Made by a program: the position numbers and the translations under genes. The notes under the pieces were generated by a model that made no database searches, was not told the origin of the DNA, and saw only the letters and a list, made by a program, of their open reading frames with translations. A DNA stretch of 64,000 nucleotides from assembly GCA_030867875.1 (NCBI GenBank), contig JAOWCC010001589.1, forward strand, positions 139,845,745-139,909,744, given 5' to 3'. Source of the DNA: Actinernus sp. WN-2022. Taxonomy: Eukaryota; Cnidaria; Anthozoa; Actiniaria; Actinernidae. Shown here in pieces: positions 20,485 to 32,189 of the stretch; position 1 is the first letter of the stretch; each line of letters starts with the position of its first letter.

Positions 20485-21896
20485 GTTAAAGGGATACCCG
20501 AGTGAAAAACACATTTGGGCTCAAAAGCATGAAGACCTGGGTGCCACCATCTTGTTGACATATAATTCATATGACGTTTATTACGTCACTTCGTCCCGCC
20601 AGAGTCTTGCGATTAACTTGTAGTGACTTTGTTTCTTTGTATACAATTTCACATGCTCGGAATTAGAGTAGATTTTCATCGATATGATGAAGACAATATT
20701 GTGAGAATTTCAGAGGACTGGGAGGACGAAGAAAAGCATGTGGAAGGCGAGAATATCAGACAAACAACAAAAGGCGACTACCGAGCTAGTACAAAACTGG
20801 TGTTGTGCAATGATGTAAAGATTCGCTGTTTTTTTTTATGGAACTTGTCAGCCTTAAACACAAGACTAAAGGTAGATTTTGACAATATTGATATCGGCAT
20901 AGCAATCGAAACTTGTTTAATTTGACCCAGAAAGATAATCAGGGTGTAGCAAGCCACATTTTTTAATTTCGTTTACCTAACTGATGTGCTGTAAACAGCG
21001 CGCACCAAGTTCCACCACAAACATGCCGGGCTTGATCGCGCCAATGCTTATTTTTGCAAGAAAATTGCTCCGAGTGTCTTGTTGTTGTGTCATTGCCTAT
21101 TTTCTGTTATGTTGGGCTAGTTATGATCGGTTTTACAGGGAAGTTTTAACTTTTCAGGTGTTTCGTTTCAGTTGCTCAAAGCCATGCAGTCAGTACAGAT
21201 CAAACCGGACAACTCACAAATTATATAGCTCCAATAATACATAATTTTCGAAAGCAATGCCAATATCAATATTGTCATAGTCTACCTTAGTCTTGTGTTT
21301 AAGGCTGACAAGTTCGGATCAAGTGTAGTTTACGACTCCAATTGAACATTATTTTCCAATTGAGAATCACTAGAAAATCAAACACTTTAGAACGACAAAA
21401 TCCCCAAATGTTGACAGTTAGGGGATGGCAAGTTCCATACAAAAACACACAGCATATCTTTACATCGTAGCACAACACCAGTATAGCACTAGCTCTGTTG
21501 TCGCCTTTTGTTGTTCGTCTGATATTGTCGCCTTCCACATGCTTTTCTTCATCCTACCAGTCTTCTGAACTTCTCTCACGATATCGTTTTCATCATATTT
21601 TTGTTCTAGTACAAAATTGCTCTGCCATATCGATGAAAATCTACTCTAATTTCCGATCATGTGAAAATTATACAAGGAAAACAAGTCCCCACAAGTTAAT
21701 CGCAAGACTCCGGCGGGAGAAAGTGACATACAAAACGTCATAGGAATTAATGTCAACAAGATGGCAGTACCCAGGTCTTCGCAGGGCCAACTTTGGGGGG
21801 CTCGTTATCAACTCTGATTTTTTTTAATCAAATTTGATTTTTTTTCTGAACAAAGCACATCTGAAAGATATGTTTTTCACTTGGTATCCCTTAAAG
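20485..21896. mobile_element. 1.4 kb TTAA-type foldback element
   Basis: Left end TTAAAGGGATACC at 20487, right end GGTATCCCTTAAAG at 21884. Long inverted arms (about 20485-20930 and 21290-21896) share ATTTTCATCGATATG and CTTGCGATTAACTTGT words and a short ORF in mirrored orientation (GDNRAS / GDYRAS plus LVLC). No transposase recognised. The boundary tetranucleotide TTAA is shared with the elements at 14.0, 53.9 and 58.1 kb. Confidence 0.82.
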
Positions 21897-22257
21897 AAAT
21901 GATCTGTGTAAAAAGTATGATAAATTCCATTGTTCTGCTGTATCGAGCCTCCCTCACATGGAATTTGTCTTTGTTTTACATTACAAAAACACTGGGTGAT
22001 ATTTATGAATATTCTGAAATAGAAGTAGTAGAAAGTCTTAGTTTCATGCCAAATTTATGGACACATTCTCTTCCAATTACATGTAATACCAGGAACAGCC
22101 AAAAACAACAGCTACGAAACAGGACAGGCATGATTGACAACATTCCAAACCGCAGTGAAAAGACTAGTTTATGTTTTTATAAGTCTTATCTGTGGTCTTC
22201 TCCCATGTGTACTCAGCAAACCAGCAATCTTGTTGCTACATGTAAGTGCATTCCATC

Positions 22258-22542
22258 ATAGTTAATAGAGTGGAATGGTTAGGAAACTCAGGGACCTTCT
22301 TTGTTATATGTCTTTGTTAGCTTTTTTCAACCACTACCGTGCACAAAACACAATAGAAATTCCAACATGTTAATCAATCAGTCAATAGAAACGTGTGAGT
22401 TCAGTCGTTCAGGGAACGCTAATGAACTATGATCGTGCACAATCTTTTGTCTTACCCCTTCCAACCTAAATCGCAGCGCCTTTGTTAGCCCTTTTGAAGT
22501 TTGCCGGGTTTCCTAACCATTACACTCTATTAACTATGATTC
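22258..22542 (+). mobile_element. MITE family M1, copy 1
   Basis: Terminal inverted repeats CATAGTTAATAGAGTGGAAT and its inverse near 22514-22542 (CACTCTATTAACTATG). A second copy in the same orientation lies at 53246-53526, alike over the full length (for example TTCTTTGTTATATGTCTTTG). About 280 bp, noncoding. Confidence 0.9.
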
Positions 22543-22707
22543 CATACTGTACACATATGCCTACCAGTCCTGATCTATCTTCGCTTTTCTGGCATACACA
22601 TATGCTGAAAAAAGGAAGAGTGCAACTGTTAGCAGTGCTTTAGCCACTTAATTGACATTATTTTTATAAAGAATTTTATTTTTATTTTCGAGTTGTTTGT
22701 GTTGCCA
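22543..22707. other. Short unassigned spacer
   Basis: AT-rich, no features; separates MITE M1 from the 9-bp duplication at 22708. Confidence 0.4.
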
Positions 22708-22716
22708 CTGGAAGCC

Positions 22717-24214
22717 TAGCCTGATTTTCAGACTGTCGAGGTCGTCCGCTCACTTCCTCCCTCCTCCCAGACTGATGGACTTCGGCATAAACCGTGTTCT
22801 GGCCATTGTTTCATTTCGACCAATCAGAGCGAAGGTTTTATTTTTAGAGAACTGAGGTATGCGTGGAATGTCTAGTGCAGCCTGCATGAAGGTGAAGCCA
22901 AATGGCGGACGATACAAACAGACTTGATATGGCTTTGGAGAAAGCGTGCGAAACTTTCAACATTTCTGAATTATTTCCCGAACAGAGAAAGGCATTATAC
23001 TTCGTTTCCCGGAAGGACCTTTGCTACCACAGCTGCATCTATAAGGCGACGACCAGGTCGAGAATCGAGAGAGGAGAAATTATGTAGCCTTCTACAACTT
23101 CTACAGATCGCCAGAATCACGGCACTTTCATGCACTGCAGAATATGTTCTACAGCTTCAAACTTATAGAAACAGAACGTGGAGAAATCTGATAGGAAGCG
23201 CTATCGATATCGCGATTGATGTTTATGAATCTACTAGCTACGGGCTTTGGAAAATCATTAATCTTCCTCGACCGCTTTGTATGCCATATTAAAATGTAAT
23301 GTCTCCTAGAATGTTGGCATTTAGAAGACCAAATATTTCATGAAATGTACTGATTTTTTTTACAGCAGTGAACACACATACTGAGTATGTCATGGTAATA
23401 GTTTCACGACATTTTGGCAATTATTTATGTTTGAAGAATTTTTAACACACTTTATTTTGACAATTTTGCTGACCCGAAAAGCTGAAATATCTTAGCTTTT
23501 TCGCCTTAAGAAGACTAAATCTTTCATGGAATGGCATGACATTTTTACAGAAGTGAACACATATAGTGAATATGTCATGGTAAAAGTTGGATTACATTTG
23601 CCTAAATATTTATGGCTTCAGAATTTTGAAGTCTTGATTTTGACAAATTGTAAAGTACAACAAATCAGTGTTGTGACCATGCGCTTGAAATACTGTACGA
23701 AAAATCCTATTTAAAAAGTTCCTGCTGCCCAAAAAACCATAGCAGCTCAAATAGGATATGGTTAGGGTTAGTTCTGAGAAATCGACATAAGTTTGAAGCT
23801 GTAAAACATAAGAATTCTGCAGTGCAGGAAAGTGTGTGATTCTAGCAAGCTGTACTAGAAGGCTATACATAATTTCTCCTTTCGATTCTCTCCCTGGTCG
23901 TCGCCTATATATGTAGCTGTGATGGCCATGGTCCTTCCGGGAAACGAGGGGTAAATTGCTTTTCGCTGTTCGGGAAATAATTCAGAAATGTCGAAAGTTT
24001 CGCACGCTTTCTCCAAAGCCATATCAAGTCCGTTTGTACCTTCGTGCAGGCTTCACTGGACATTCCACGCATACCCCAGTTCTCTAAAAATAAAACCTTC
24101 GCTCTGATTGGTCGAAACGAAATGACGTCAGGAACACGGTTTATGCCGAAGTCCATCAGACTGGGAGGTGGGAGGAAGTGAGCGGACGACCTCGACAGTC
24201 TGAAAATCAGGCTA
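22717..24214. mobile_element. Mutator-like foldback with captured helicase exon
   Basis: The 1498-bp element starts TAGCCTGATTTTCAGACTG and ends with the inverse. It is flanked by the 9-bp direct repeat CTGGAAGCC (22708-22716 and 24215-24223). Inverted arms reach about 380-400 bp (to about 23095 on the left and from about 23850 on the right). A 9-bp target duplication plus long TIRs is the signature of Mutator-like elements. The arms carry a promoter-like CCAATCAGAGCG box, an ATGGCGGAC start and a RecQ-like N-terminus. No transposase is present, so it would be nonautonomous. Confidence 0.8.
22902..23087 (+). pseudogene. RecQ-helicase-like N-terminal fragment (left arm)
   Basis: ATG in strong context (CCAAATGGCGG). 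It reads MADDTNRLDMALEKACETFN and ISELFPEQRKALYFVSRKD, matching the region before the Walker A motif of RecQ-type helicases, where F-x-P-E-Q-x-x-A(I/L) precedes D-V-F-V-x-L-P-T-G-x-G-K-S. The helicase core is absent: after SRKD the sequence becomes unrelated and stops at 23087. A decayed mirrored copy is in the right arm at about 23905-24060 on the minus strand, with a frameshift (same MALEKACETF and ISELFPEQRKA words). It looks like exon 1 of a host or element helicase captured in the TIR. Assignment to RecQ rests on one short motif. Confidence 0.5.
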
Positions 24215-24223
24215 CTGGAAGCC

Positions 24224-24990
24224 CCACTAACAAAGAAAGTGTCTAATGTTAATTTAATTGAGAAATTAAAACAAAAATCCAAATTCTAAAGATTACACTG
24301 GTATCTTAGTCATGAAATGACCTGAAGATAAACACTTTTTCTAAATAAATAAATAATTACTAGCAAACAACTGATAGACAAATGTAAACAATTATGCAAT
24401 ATTAAGCTTCAACATACAGATTACATGTACATGTATATACAGTCTGTACATGTAGCTATTATAAATCAGGACTGAACATGAAGCCAAGAATATTTTTAAT
24501 GATTATGCAGGCCAACCGAAGTTCTCAAAGGAGTCCAGCCTACATAAATGCAGTCTTCAACATTTACATGTACCTATTCAGCCAAAACAACAGACCGTGC
24601 GAAAAACTACAGAGGTGCATGTTAACAGATAAAAATAACCTTGAATTTGAAACAGGACCTGGAACAACCATGGGGATGATCTAAGCCAGGACCCGGCTAA
24701 ATCACAGATTGAATTGGAATTTAGCGTGTTGGTTTTTATAGAGGGAGGAAAAATGGAGAATCCCCAAAAAACACTTGGAGCAAAGGCAAAATACCAACAA
24801 ACTGAACTCTCAAATGGTGCCAATCGAGAATCCAACCCGAGGCCACAGTGAGAAGTGAGAAGCAAAATGACATCCCGAAAATATATGGATTCACCAAGAC
24901 CAATGGCTGGTTTACAAATTCAAACTGTTGGCATTAAAGTGGGCCATAGAGTATTCAAATAAAAGTTTAGTTTACAAATCGGAGCAATTG
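24224..24990. other. Unassigned stretch
   Basis: Opposite-strand ORFs at 24478-24684 and 24578-24865 have no recognisable domain and overlap each other. ACATGTACATG words recur at 24424-24450. No termini found. Confidence 0.35.
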
Positions 24991-25196
24991 CAGAATACCC
25001 CCTCCCCACTGAAGTATGTTAGGTGGAGACGCCAACATGCGAACGTATTAGTCCATATATGGTTATCTCTCTAGAGAGATATGTCTGGGTGTTAACGAGT
25101 CTCTCTGCTCATGGTAGTAGAACGAAGCAACATGTATGTCAACGCATCAATGTTGGCGTCAACACCTATGTACTTCAGTGGAGGGGGGGTATTCTG
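24991..25196. mobile_element. MITE with CAGAATACCCCCTCC termini
   Basis: CAGAATACCCCCTCCCCACT (24991) and its inverse AGTGGAGGGGGGGTATTCTG (25177-25196) frame a 206-bp element. The inner arms (GGCGTCAACA / ACGCCAACAT) pair too, with a TCTCTCTAGAGAGA palindrome in the loop. Confidence 0.85.
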
Positions 25197-26130
25197 TAAT
25201 CTAGCCTACAATTCCATTTGAAAACATCTTAGAACAACAGGTTCTGATAGAAAGATCATGCTGAATTTTGTTCTAAAATGTTAGATTAATTGCAAGTGAT
25301 TTTTACTTGATCCTTGAGATACTGATTGTAGTCAAATGTATATTAAGTTTATATGCATGTGGCCATTGTTCCTGACATTCTTATTTTGTCTATTTAGTAG
25401 CTTACCGAAAGTATGGGCTGGAAATTATCATGATTAACATATCGGTGCCCGCGAAGACTTCTGGGTAGAGTTGAGACACGAGGTTCACTATGATATTATT
25501 TTATTCTTTTCATTATTTACTCGCTTAGTCTTATACTAGAAACGTCCTTGTTAACTGAGAAATATACTCAAACACAACGCAATGTCCTAAGCTTGTAACT
25601 AGATGGTTAATTCGAGTCGCCGATGTGTATTTAAGTTGTAATGAGACTTCATGTTTTCACTCCTCTGCTCGTCAAGAAAGGTGAGAGAGCTTTGCAGCAG
25701 TTGGGCTCTGCCGTCTCTTTCCACATGTATATAGGTTTTTTGCATAGTTAGTTCGTCCATAGTCATTTACTTTTTGTTAGCATTATTAAGGGACCTACTG
25801 GTCAACATATCTACTTGTAGGTAAATTAGTAATTACTTTAAAACTGATGAAAAAGGCTTACCGTCGTATCATCTTCGAACTGTTTTTAGTGTTTCGTTTT
25901 CCTCCACGGATACCAGTCCATAAATAGCCCATTCAGGGTCCACACGACGTCTTGATGAGTTCTTAGCTTGGTTCCAAATCTCTTTAAGTAGCTAACCTTC
26001 TGTAACAACGCCTTGGAATAAGATACGATACTTGAGAGGGCAAATTGTTCACAGATTGTATTTTGCCAACATATTGAGCTATATGAACATTTTAAATAAG
26101 TAAACCAAATAGCCTGTTCTTAAGAGACGA
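25197..26130. other. Unassigned stretch
   Basis: No ORF above 60 codons, no RNA gene, no clear repeat boundary. A possible intron of the plus-strand gene ending at 27186. Confidence 0.3.
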
Positions 26131-26308
26131 TAGAGCAGATTTCGTATGAGTGGCACAAACTATAGCACTGACTACAGCACGGCATGCCGTGACGTTGAAA
26201 TGGTTTCCATATGCATTGTTTTTGTCCTGCTGATCCAATCAAATCACATAATTACAGTACGGTGACGGCCATGCCGTAGTTTGTCCCACTCATACAAAAT
26301 CTGCTCTA
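26131..26308. mobile_element. MITE family M2, copy 1
   Basis: Termini TAGAGCAGATTTCGTATGAG and CTCATACAAAATCTGCTCTA. The interior has CGGCATGCCGTGACGTTGAA, shared with 56640-56812 (CGGCAAGCCGTGACATTGAA). A terminus fragment of the same family is at 40234-40263. Confidence 0.82.
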
Positions 26309-26936
26309 AGCCGATATTTTAAACAAAGTATAAATTAAATCTCAAACACTGTCTATCGTATTAATGTGTTCAAACAATAAACGGCGTTTAGGAGTTTAGT
26401 ACAGTTGGCTACACAGCCTTCGTGTTCAACTGGCCAGTGAAAAACAACATTGCGAAGTTGACTGGGACCAGGAGTTTAATTTGTTCGATTACAGTCGAGG
26501 AAATTTCATTTTCTATTAATATCAAAGAGGGTACTGTGTTAAGGCTAATACCAGCAGTGCAAATAGATAGTCTGACGGACGCTGTTTGTTCCCACTTGCA
26601 TTTTTTTATGCAAACGCTGAGTAATTAAAACATCATTCCTGCGTAAAAAATAATGGCTAGGCACTTCATTTACATTGTTTGAGATAAATATCCACCGCTA
26701 GTCACCGACACTGAGTGGAATTGTTTTATTATATACCAAATAAGTGAAATGGTCAGACAGTCGAAAAGGCCATTCACAAGTAAATACATCACGTGCGCCA
26801 TTTTGTCCCCAAGTTGGGAATGAATAGTTCAGGATATTCAGAGTTTGAGTAGCCAATCAATTTGGCGCGTGGTATATACATGTGTACATATATATTAATT
26901 TCTTCATGACTTATTACAAAAACCACTTCCCTACAG

Positions 26937-27186
26937 GCAATTTAACTCCAAAGCAAACATCCTGGAGAAACGTGATGAATTGAGTGGAGAGTATCAGGAT
27001 GGGATGATCGGGGAACAGGAGTCTTTGCATTCTCGAATGAATCAAGCAGCTGAAGAGACAATACTACAATGTACAAATGTAACAAAAAGGCTTCAGTTGA
27101 TGGTAAAGGAACAGCATAGAAGATCCTATCCATCCAATATTGGTCGAACTCCACCTGTGAAAAAGAGATTCCCAAAAGAAAAGTAG
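26937..27186 (+). CDS. Terminal coding exon of an unidentified gene
   Basis: A good acceptor (pyrimidine-rich TTCCCTACAG ending at 26936) is followed by an 82-codon open frame to TAG at 27184. It reads QFNSKANILEKRDELSGEY, then QESLHSRMNQAAEETILQ and KRLQLMVKEQHRR, and ends in a basic tail (GRTPPVKKRFPKEK). Composition is hydrophilic, charged and helix-prone, like the end of a coiled-coil protein, with a T-P-P site in the basic tail. Codon use and absence of repeats set it apart from neighbouring junk. I do not recognise the protein, and the upstream exons are not identifiable here. The opposite-strand ORF over it is a shadow. Confidence 0.55.
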
Positions 27187-28580
27187 TTAAAGTGTAACTC
27201 TGATAATATTTAAGTGGCACTGTAGTGCATGTTGTTGTACATATATTTTGCCAAAAACAGGTAAAGGTCATTACATGTAGTTTTTAGAAAGTCAGTATAT
27301 TAACCTTACATCTAAAAAGAGCATGTCAAAATTGTAAACCAGGCAGAACAATTTACAGGTCAAAATCTGCAGGTTCAATTTTCTGATTCTGGTATTGCAT
27401 AATTGTGCTTAACATGTCTATGTAGACTGGATGTTCCGTTCTTGAAGTACATGTAAGTTAAAATTGACTACTGATTGGCCTTAATTATGCTTACCATCTA
27501 CTGCTGATGCACTTAATCAAAACATACGATTGGAATTTATCACCCAAGATCTAGCAAACACCTTCATTCGGCTGCCAAACCGCTTCAAAGCCATCTTGAA
27601 TCAGGACTCCCATAAAGACTTCTGGTTCTGCTCAACTTCTACCCAGGGTAGATCCCTAGGGGAGTTTACTTGCCTTCCAAATATGGCAGACACCAGATTC
27701 AGGGGAAGTAATTTACTTTCAAGTTTTGTACAACTGCAGTATTTTTATATACAAATATATACAAAGTCGACCGTGGACATTACGGATCAAAAGCTCCACA
27801 TGTTTCATGCTCGCAGTCACAATTCCTGCAAGTGTTTTTGATAAACTAGTCATTTCTTACTATATTTCTACTAGACTTGCAAAATTAGTCAATCAAAATT
27901 AAAGATGTGCACGTTTTGGAGATATTCCTTTTGAAGCTTCATCTACTCGTGGAACACGATAAACAAAATGGAGGCAATGTTACAGACGTTGCTGGCTTAG
28001 CCGCGCAATTGACTGGAACCTGATGTCGCGAAACAGCCTTGTGGTATCTCATTAATTCATATGACGTCATGGATCTATTGTCTTTCCTCATGAAGAAAGT
28101 GCTGTGGCATTAATTAGTGGCGAGGATACATAAATTAGGGGGTGAATAAATTATCTATTGGCTGAGGTCATGAATAAAGTGCTGTGGAATCTCATTATCT
28201 ATTGTTAATAAAGTGTGGTGAAACATTATGATCTATTGTTTCTTTGGATGAGGTCATGGTTCTATTTTCGGGAACCTATTGTTTTGAGCGGCTATAAAGA
28301 CAGAACCGGCCGCCTCCGAATCCATTCATGTTTGTCAGGTAGTTTCTCATTATCTATTGTTCGTTTAGATGAACTGACGGAATAGACGCCGGAGGATTTC
28401 AATTTCAGCTGAACAGCAGAACCCTACATACATTTTTCAAAACTGATTTGCCGTTGACCCAAACAATTAGTTGGCATTCACTGAAACATTTTCGGTTAAC
28501 TATCAACTATGCTGGACAAAATATATTCGCTCCTTATTGCCAGCTAGCTCTCAACTCTAAAAATGTATTTGTCAGCAAAT
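27187..28580. other. 3' flank and unassigned stretch
   Basis: Probable 3' UTR then intergenic. No canonical AATAAA close to 27186. From 28060 to 28370, CTATTG/ATCTATTG words repeat irregularly (TCATTATCTATTG, ATGATCTATTG, AACCTATTG), resembling the sequence at 59600-59720. ORF 27530-27841 has no recognisable domain. Confidence 0.35.
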
Positions 28581-28689
28581 AGAGAGTATTGAAAATATTT
28601 CCCAGAATATGTAAACCAAGTAAACATTTCCGCAATTATGTTTTTATTTTGGTTACTTTAATGGGCGACAATAAACAAAATTTAATACT

Positions 28690-29120
28690 ATGGGCGCATT
28701 ATCTTGGGAAAAGACAGAATACGCGGAATACTAATTCCGCCATGGGAATTGTTCTTAATTGGTTCAAGTGATATCTTAGCAAGAGAAAGCAATATACAAT
28801 CATCGGCAGCACTTCATCTGATCAGAACAGCATTTCTTGTGAGTTCAACAAGGGTCCGTGCTTGGGCCAGTCCTTTTTCTTCTTTATATCAATGATTTTA
28901 GCAACTTGTCCTCAATACTCTATTTTAATATATTTGCTGATGTCTCCAACCTTTTTTAACCAGTCAATAATCTGCTTAAATTAGAAAGAACCTTCAATAA
29001 TGAACTAAAACTTGTTTATGACTCGATCTGTGCCAATAAACTTTCTCTAAATATTGATAAAACAAATTTTGTCTTATTCCATCTCCCTCAAAAAATGATC
29101 ACTTCCTCGGTAGATTTAAC

Positions 29121-29153
<33 letters not shown>

Positions 29154-31290
29154 TATTTATATAGCGCTGAATCCATTAATTGTCCTAAGCGCTTTACAAG
29201 AGTAAGTTAAAAAAATACATTATGGCTATACAATTACAACTATATAAAAATTACATAATACGCGGAATAAAATTCTAAAAATTCTAAATATATATATATA
29301 TATATTTTATATAATAAAATAATATATATATATATATATATACATACATACAGACTATAGATTATATGCTGCTCTGAATAGGTATGTCTTGAGGTTCTTT
29401 TTAAAAAGTAAAATTGATGGCGACTTCCTAAGTTCCAGTGGTAAGTCGTTCCACAGTCTCGGTGCAGCTACAGAAAATGATCTATCACCATATGATTTAA
29501 GTTTGCTTGTCGGGATACTCAAAAGTTCTTTATTGCTGGAACGCAGCGATCGTGAATATTTGCGATAACTCAATAGTTCGGTAACATAGGAGGGCGCCAT
29601 CCCGTTAAGAGCTTTGTACACTAATAACAATAGCTTAAAAATAATACGAAACTCTACGGGTAGCCAATGTAGCTGGATCATTACAGGAGAAATATGGTCG
29701 TATTTCTTAGTAAGCGTTACGATACGAGCTGCCGCATTCTGGACAGACTGTAATTTACTTATTGAGTACTTAGGGATACCATATAAAAGAGAATTACAAT
29801 GGTCAAGTTTAGAACCAATAAAAGCATGAATTAGAATTTCAGCAGTGCCTTGATTTAGATATTTGCGAATCTTCGCAATATTTCTTAGATGATAGTATGA
29901 TGCCTTACAAATCTTCTTTACGTGTTCCTCCATGCTGAGAGAATGATCCATAATTACTCCTAGATTGCGCGTAGAGGTCCGAGGTGCAATGCGCTCATTA
30001 CCAACTAGTATGTGCTCAAGATCTGGTCTAGGACGATATCTAGAGCTGATAACTATGAGTTCAGTTTTGTCTTGATTCAATTTAAGGAAGTTTGTGCTCA
30101 TCCAGTAGTCAATGTCGCCAACGCAGCGTTCAACCGACAACTTAGCTTGCTCAAGATCGACAGAGCAGTCAGCCTTAAAGGAGACGTACAATTGTGTGTC
30201 ATCAGCATATAGGTGATAGTGCAGATTATGCCGCTTGATGATGTCTGCTATAGGTGACGTGTACATGAGATATAACAAAGGACCAAGCACCGATCCTTGT
30301 GGGACTATCAATAATAAACCTATTAAACAGGAGTGCTCAGTTAAATACCCTGGAGTGTTAATATATTCCAAATTAAACTGTAAATGTCACACTCGTGAAA
30401 TCTGAAAATTAAACGGAGCATAGGTGTTCTTTCAAAAACACGATACTTTGTCAATATTAGTATTTTGACTGAACTGTATTACTCCTTGATTTATCCCTAT
30501 TTAACCTATGGAATTATTATCTGGGGTAACACTTATAAGTCAACTCTCCATCCTTTACTTATTCTCCAGAAGAGAGCGCTTCACATCATAACATTTTCAA
30601 AGTACGACGCTCATTCCTCGCCAATTTTTAAAGAGCTACAAATACTTAAAATTCACGATCTATCATTTATTCACACTGCTATATTTATGCACCAGTTTTA
30701 TTCAAAATAGCTACCAACCGCATTTGATAACTTTTATGAACTTCTCACCAATAAATATTCCTACAATACCAGACTTGCTTCCCGACGCAATTACTATCTT
30801 CCCAAAGCTCGCACTAACTACGGGATCTTTAATATCAGATTTGCAGGAGTTAAAGTTGGGAATATTATTGATTATAGCAATAAAGTACTAATAATAAACG
30901 CCCTGAAAAGAAAAATGAGCTCCTACTTAAATATTAATCCGCGGCTACCTATACTTCTTCAATCCACCCTCTCCATCATACTAACATACATTCTACCTTA
31001 AATACTATATAGGCTCTGCCTTCTTCGCACATTATCCATAACTACTATTTATTGTCACGCCGCTATTTATGTTTGTGTCTGTGTTAGTTCATGTAAATAA
31101 ACCTTAGCAATTGAATTCTACCAGTTCTACAACTTGCACTTTATCCTTACATTTTTGCACTTTTACTTTTATATGGTACCCTGCTAGTTTTTTAGTTATT
31201 CTAGGATACCCGTACTTTTATTTATGTAAATTAATCACCGTAAACTTCACATGTAACGCATGGTACAAATAAAGTTGTTGTTGCCATTAA
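28690..31290 (+). mobile_element. Decayed LINE, 'GTT-tail' family, interrupted by an L2
   Basis: The plus strand reads LNWFK-stop-YLSKRKQYT (28745), a corrupt LGPxLFFxISIND block, FNIFADVSNLF (28930; FADD to FADV) and NKLSLNIDKTNFVLFHLPQK. The reading then breaks at about 29122 and resumes at 30305 with [45 protein letters not shown] and the tail YNTRLASRRNYYLPKART. It ends in AATAAAGTTGTTGTTG near 31285. Same family as the minus-strand copy at 5494-7411. Stops, and loss of one catalytic Asp, make it dead. Confidence 0.82.
29123..30304 (-). mobile_element. 5'-truncated L2-type LINE inserted in the LINE above
   Basis: The minus-strand ORF from 30304 ([19 protein letters not shown]) to 29355 is fully open. 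It has [11 protein letters not shown] (catalytic), [43 protein letters not shown] and the tail [19 protein letters not shown] to a natural stop. The 3' UTR has the pair GTAAAGCGC ... GCGCTATATAAAT typical of L2-group tails, AT microsatellites, and a (TTA)n end. The insertion site shows similar flanks (ACTATAATAATAA / ACTATCAATAATAA), consistent with a target duplication. It lacks endonuclease and RT motif A, so it is truncated, but it is the youngest-looking LINE here. Confidence 0.88.
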
Positions 31291-31299
31291 CTTTATGGC

Positions 31300-32045
31300 C
31301 CGCTTGATGGAGCTGACCTGGGACTAATAAATCCGCCTAATCGGACACGCGCGCGCCAGGTTTCCCAGTCAGAATCAATATCTGGATACAAAATCATAGC
31401 AAGTTAAGCGGTTAGGAAAACAATCCCAGCAAGGATCTCTCAAATATTGAAATTCCCAGCCAGCTCAAGTTCAGCCTGCGGAGCGGATATTTTGTGGAAC
31501 GGTTAAGTTGGGAATTTCTGCCTAACATGTCTATTATTTTCCTTACAGCTATTACCTCCGCTCTCACTCGTAACGTAATTCTGAGTTCCGAATATTTGGA
31601 AACCTTTACCGTAAATCCACCATGACTCATTAGAGCAACTTTGCTATTGTTCTTACGGATTCGCGATAAGCGAAGAGCAATCACTACAGTTTGTCAGAAA
31701 CAATGGCCCCATTGTTTTGAGGAAAACTCTTGAGATGCAAATTATTCTCTAAAACTCAACTATAATTAACACACGAATAAAAACAAATCCACTACATCAA
31801 TTAAACAAAGTTTATACCGATATTTTGTGTTTATAAACATTACTTTTGTTATGCTAATGTCCAGCCATGATTTCAAAAGGCCACTTTGTGTCAAGAACCA
31901 ATGGATCTCTGGTTGACACATTAATGACAATGTCAAGAACCAATGTATCTCTGGTTGACACATTAATGACAATAGATGACGTGCAGTAGGTATTGCTATT
32001 CAATCTCAAAAACATCTATTTACAGTTCGTTTTTCCTTATCCGAG
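31300..32045 (+). repeat. Dispersed repeat R2, copy 1
   Basis: About 31540-32040 aligns by eye with 59840-60112 (shared words: GCTATTGTTCTTA, TTGTTTTGAGGAAA, CTCTTGAGATGCAAATT, TCCACTACAT, CAATCTCAAAAACA). No ORF; class unknown. It contains an exact-spacing 42-bp duplication at 31889-31972. Confidence 0.65.
31889..31972 (+). repeat. 42-bp tandem duplication
   Basis: TGTCAAGAACCAATG through TTAATGACAA occurs twice back to back (31889-31930 and 31931-31972) with a single G/T difference, so the duplication is recent. Confidence 0.92.
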
Positions 32046-32189
32046 CGGTCTTATTTCTCAGTTCTTGGGTTGATATGCTGTACCGTATTACAAGATTACA
32101 CTGCTTTATGTTTCATTGAATGTTTTATTCTTGTTGACAAGTGCTACAGGCAGTTGTGATTTTACCGAGGAGAGGAAAGTTCATTACTG

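Noticed and set aside
24478..24865. Overlapping opposite-strand ORFs
   Set aside because: No motifs, mutual overlap, AT-rich surroundings.
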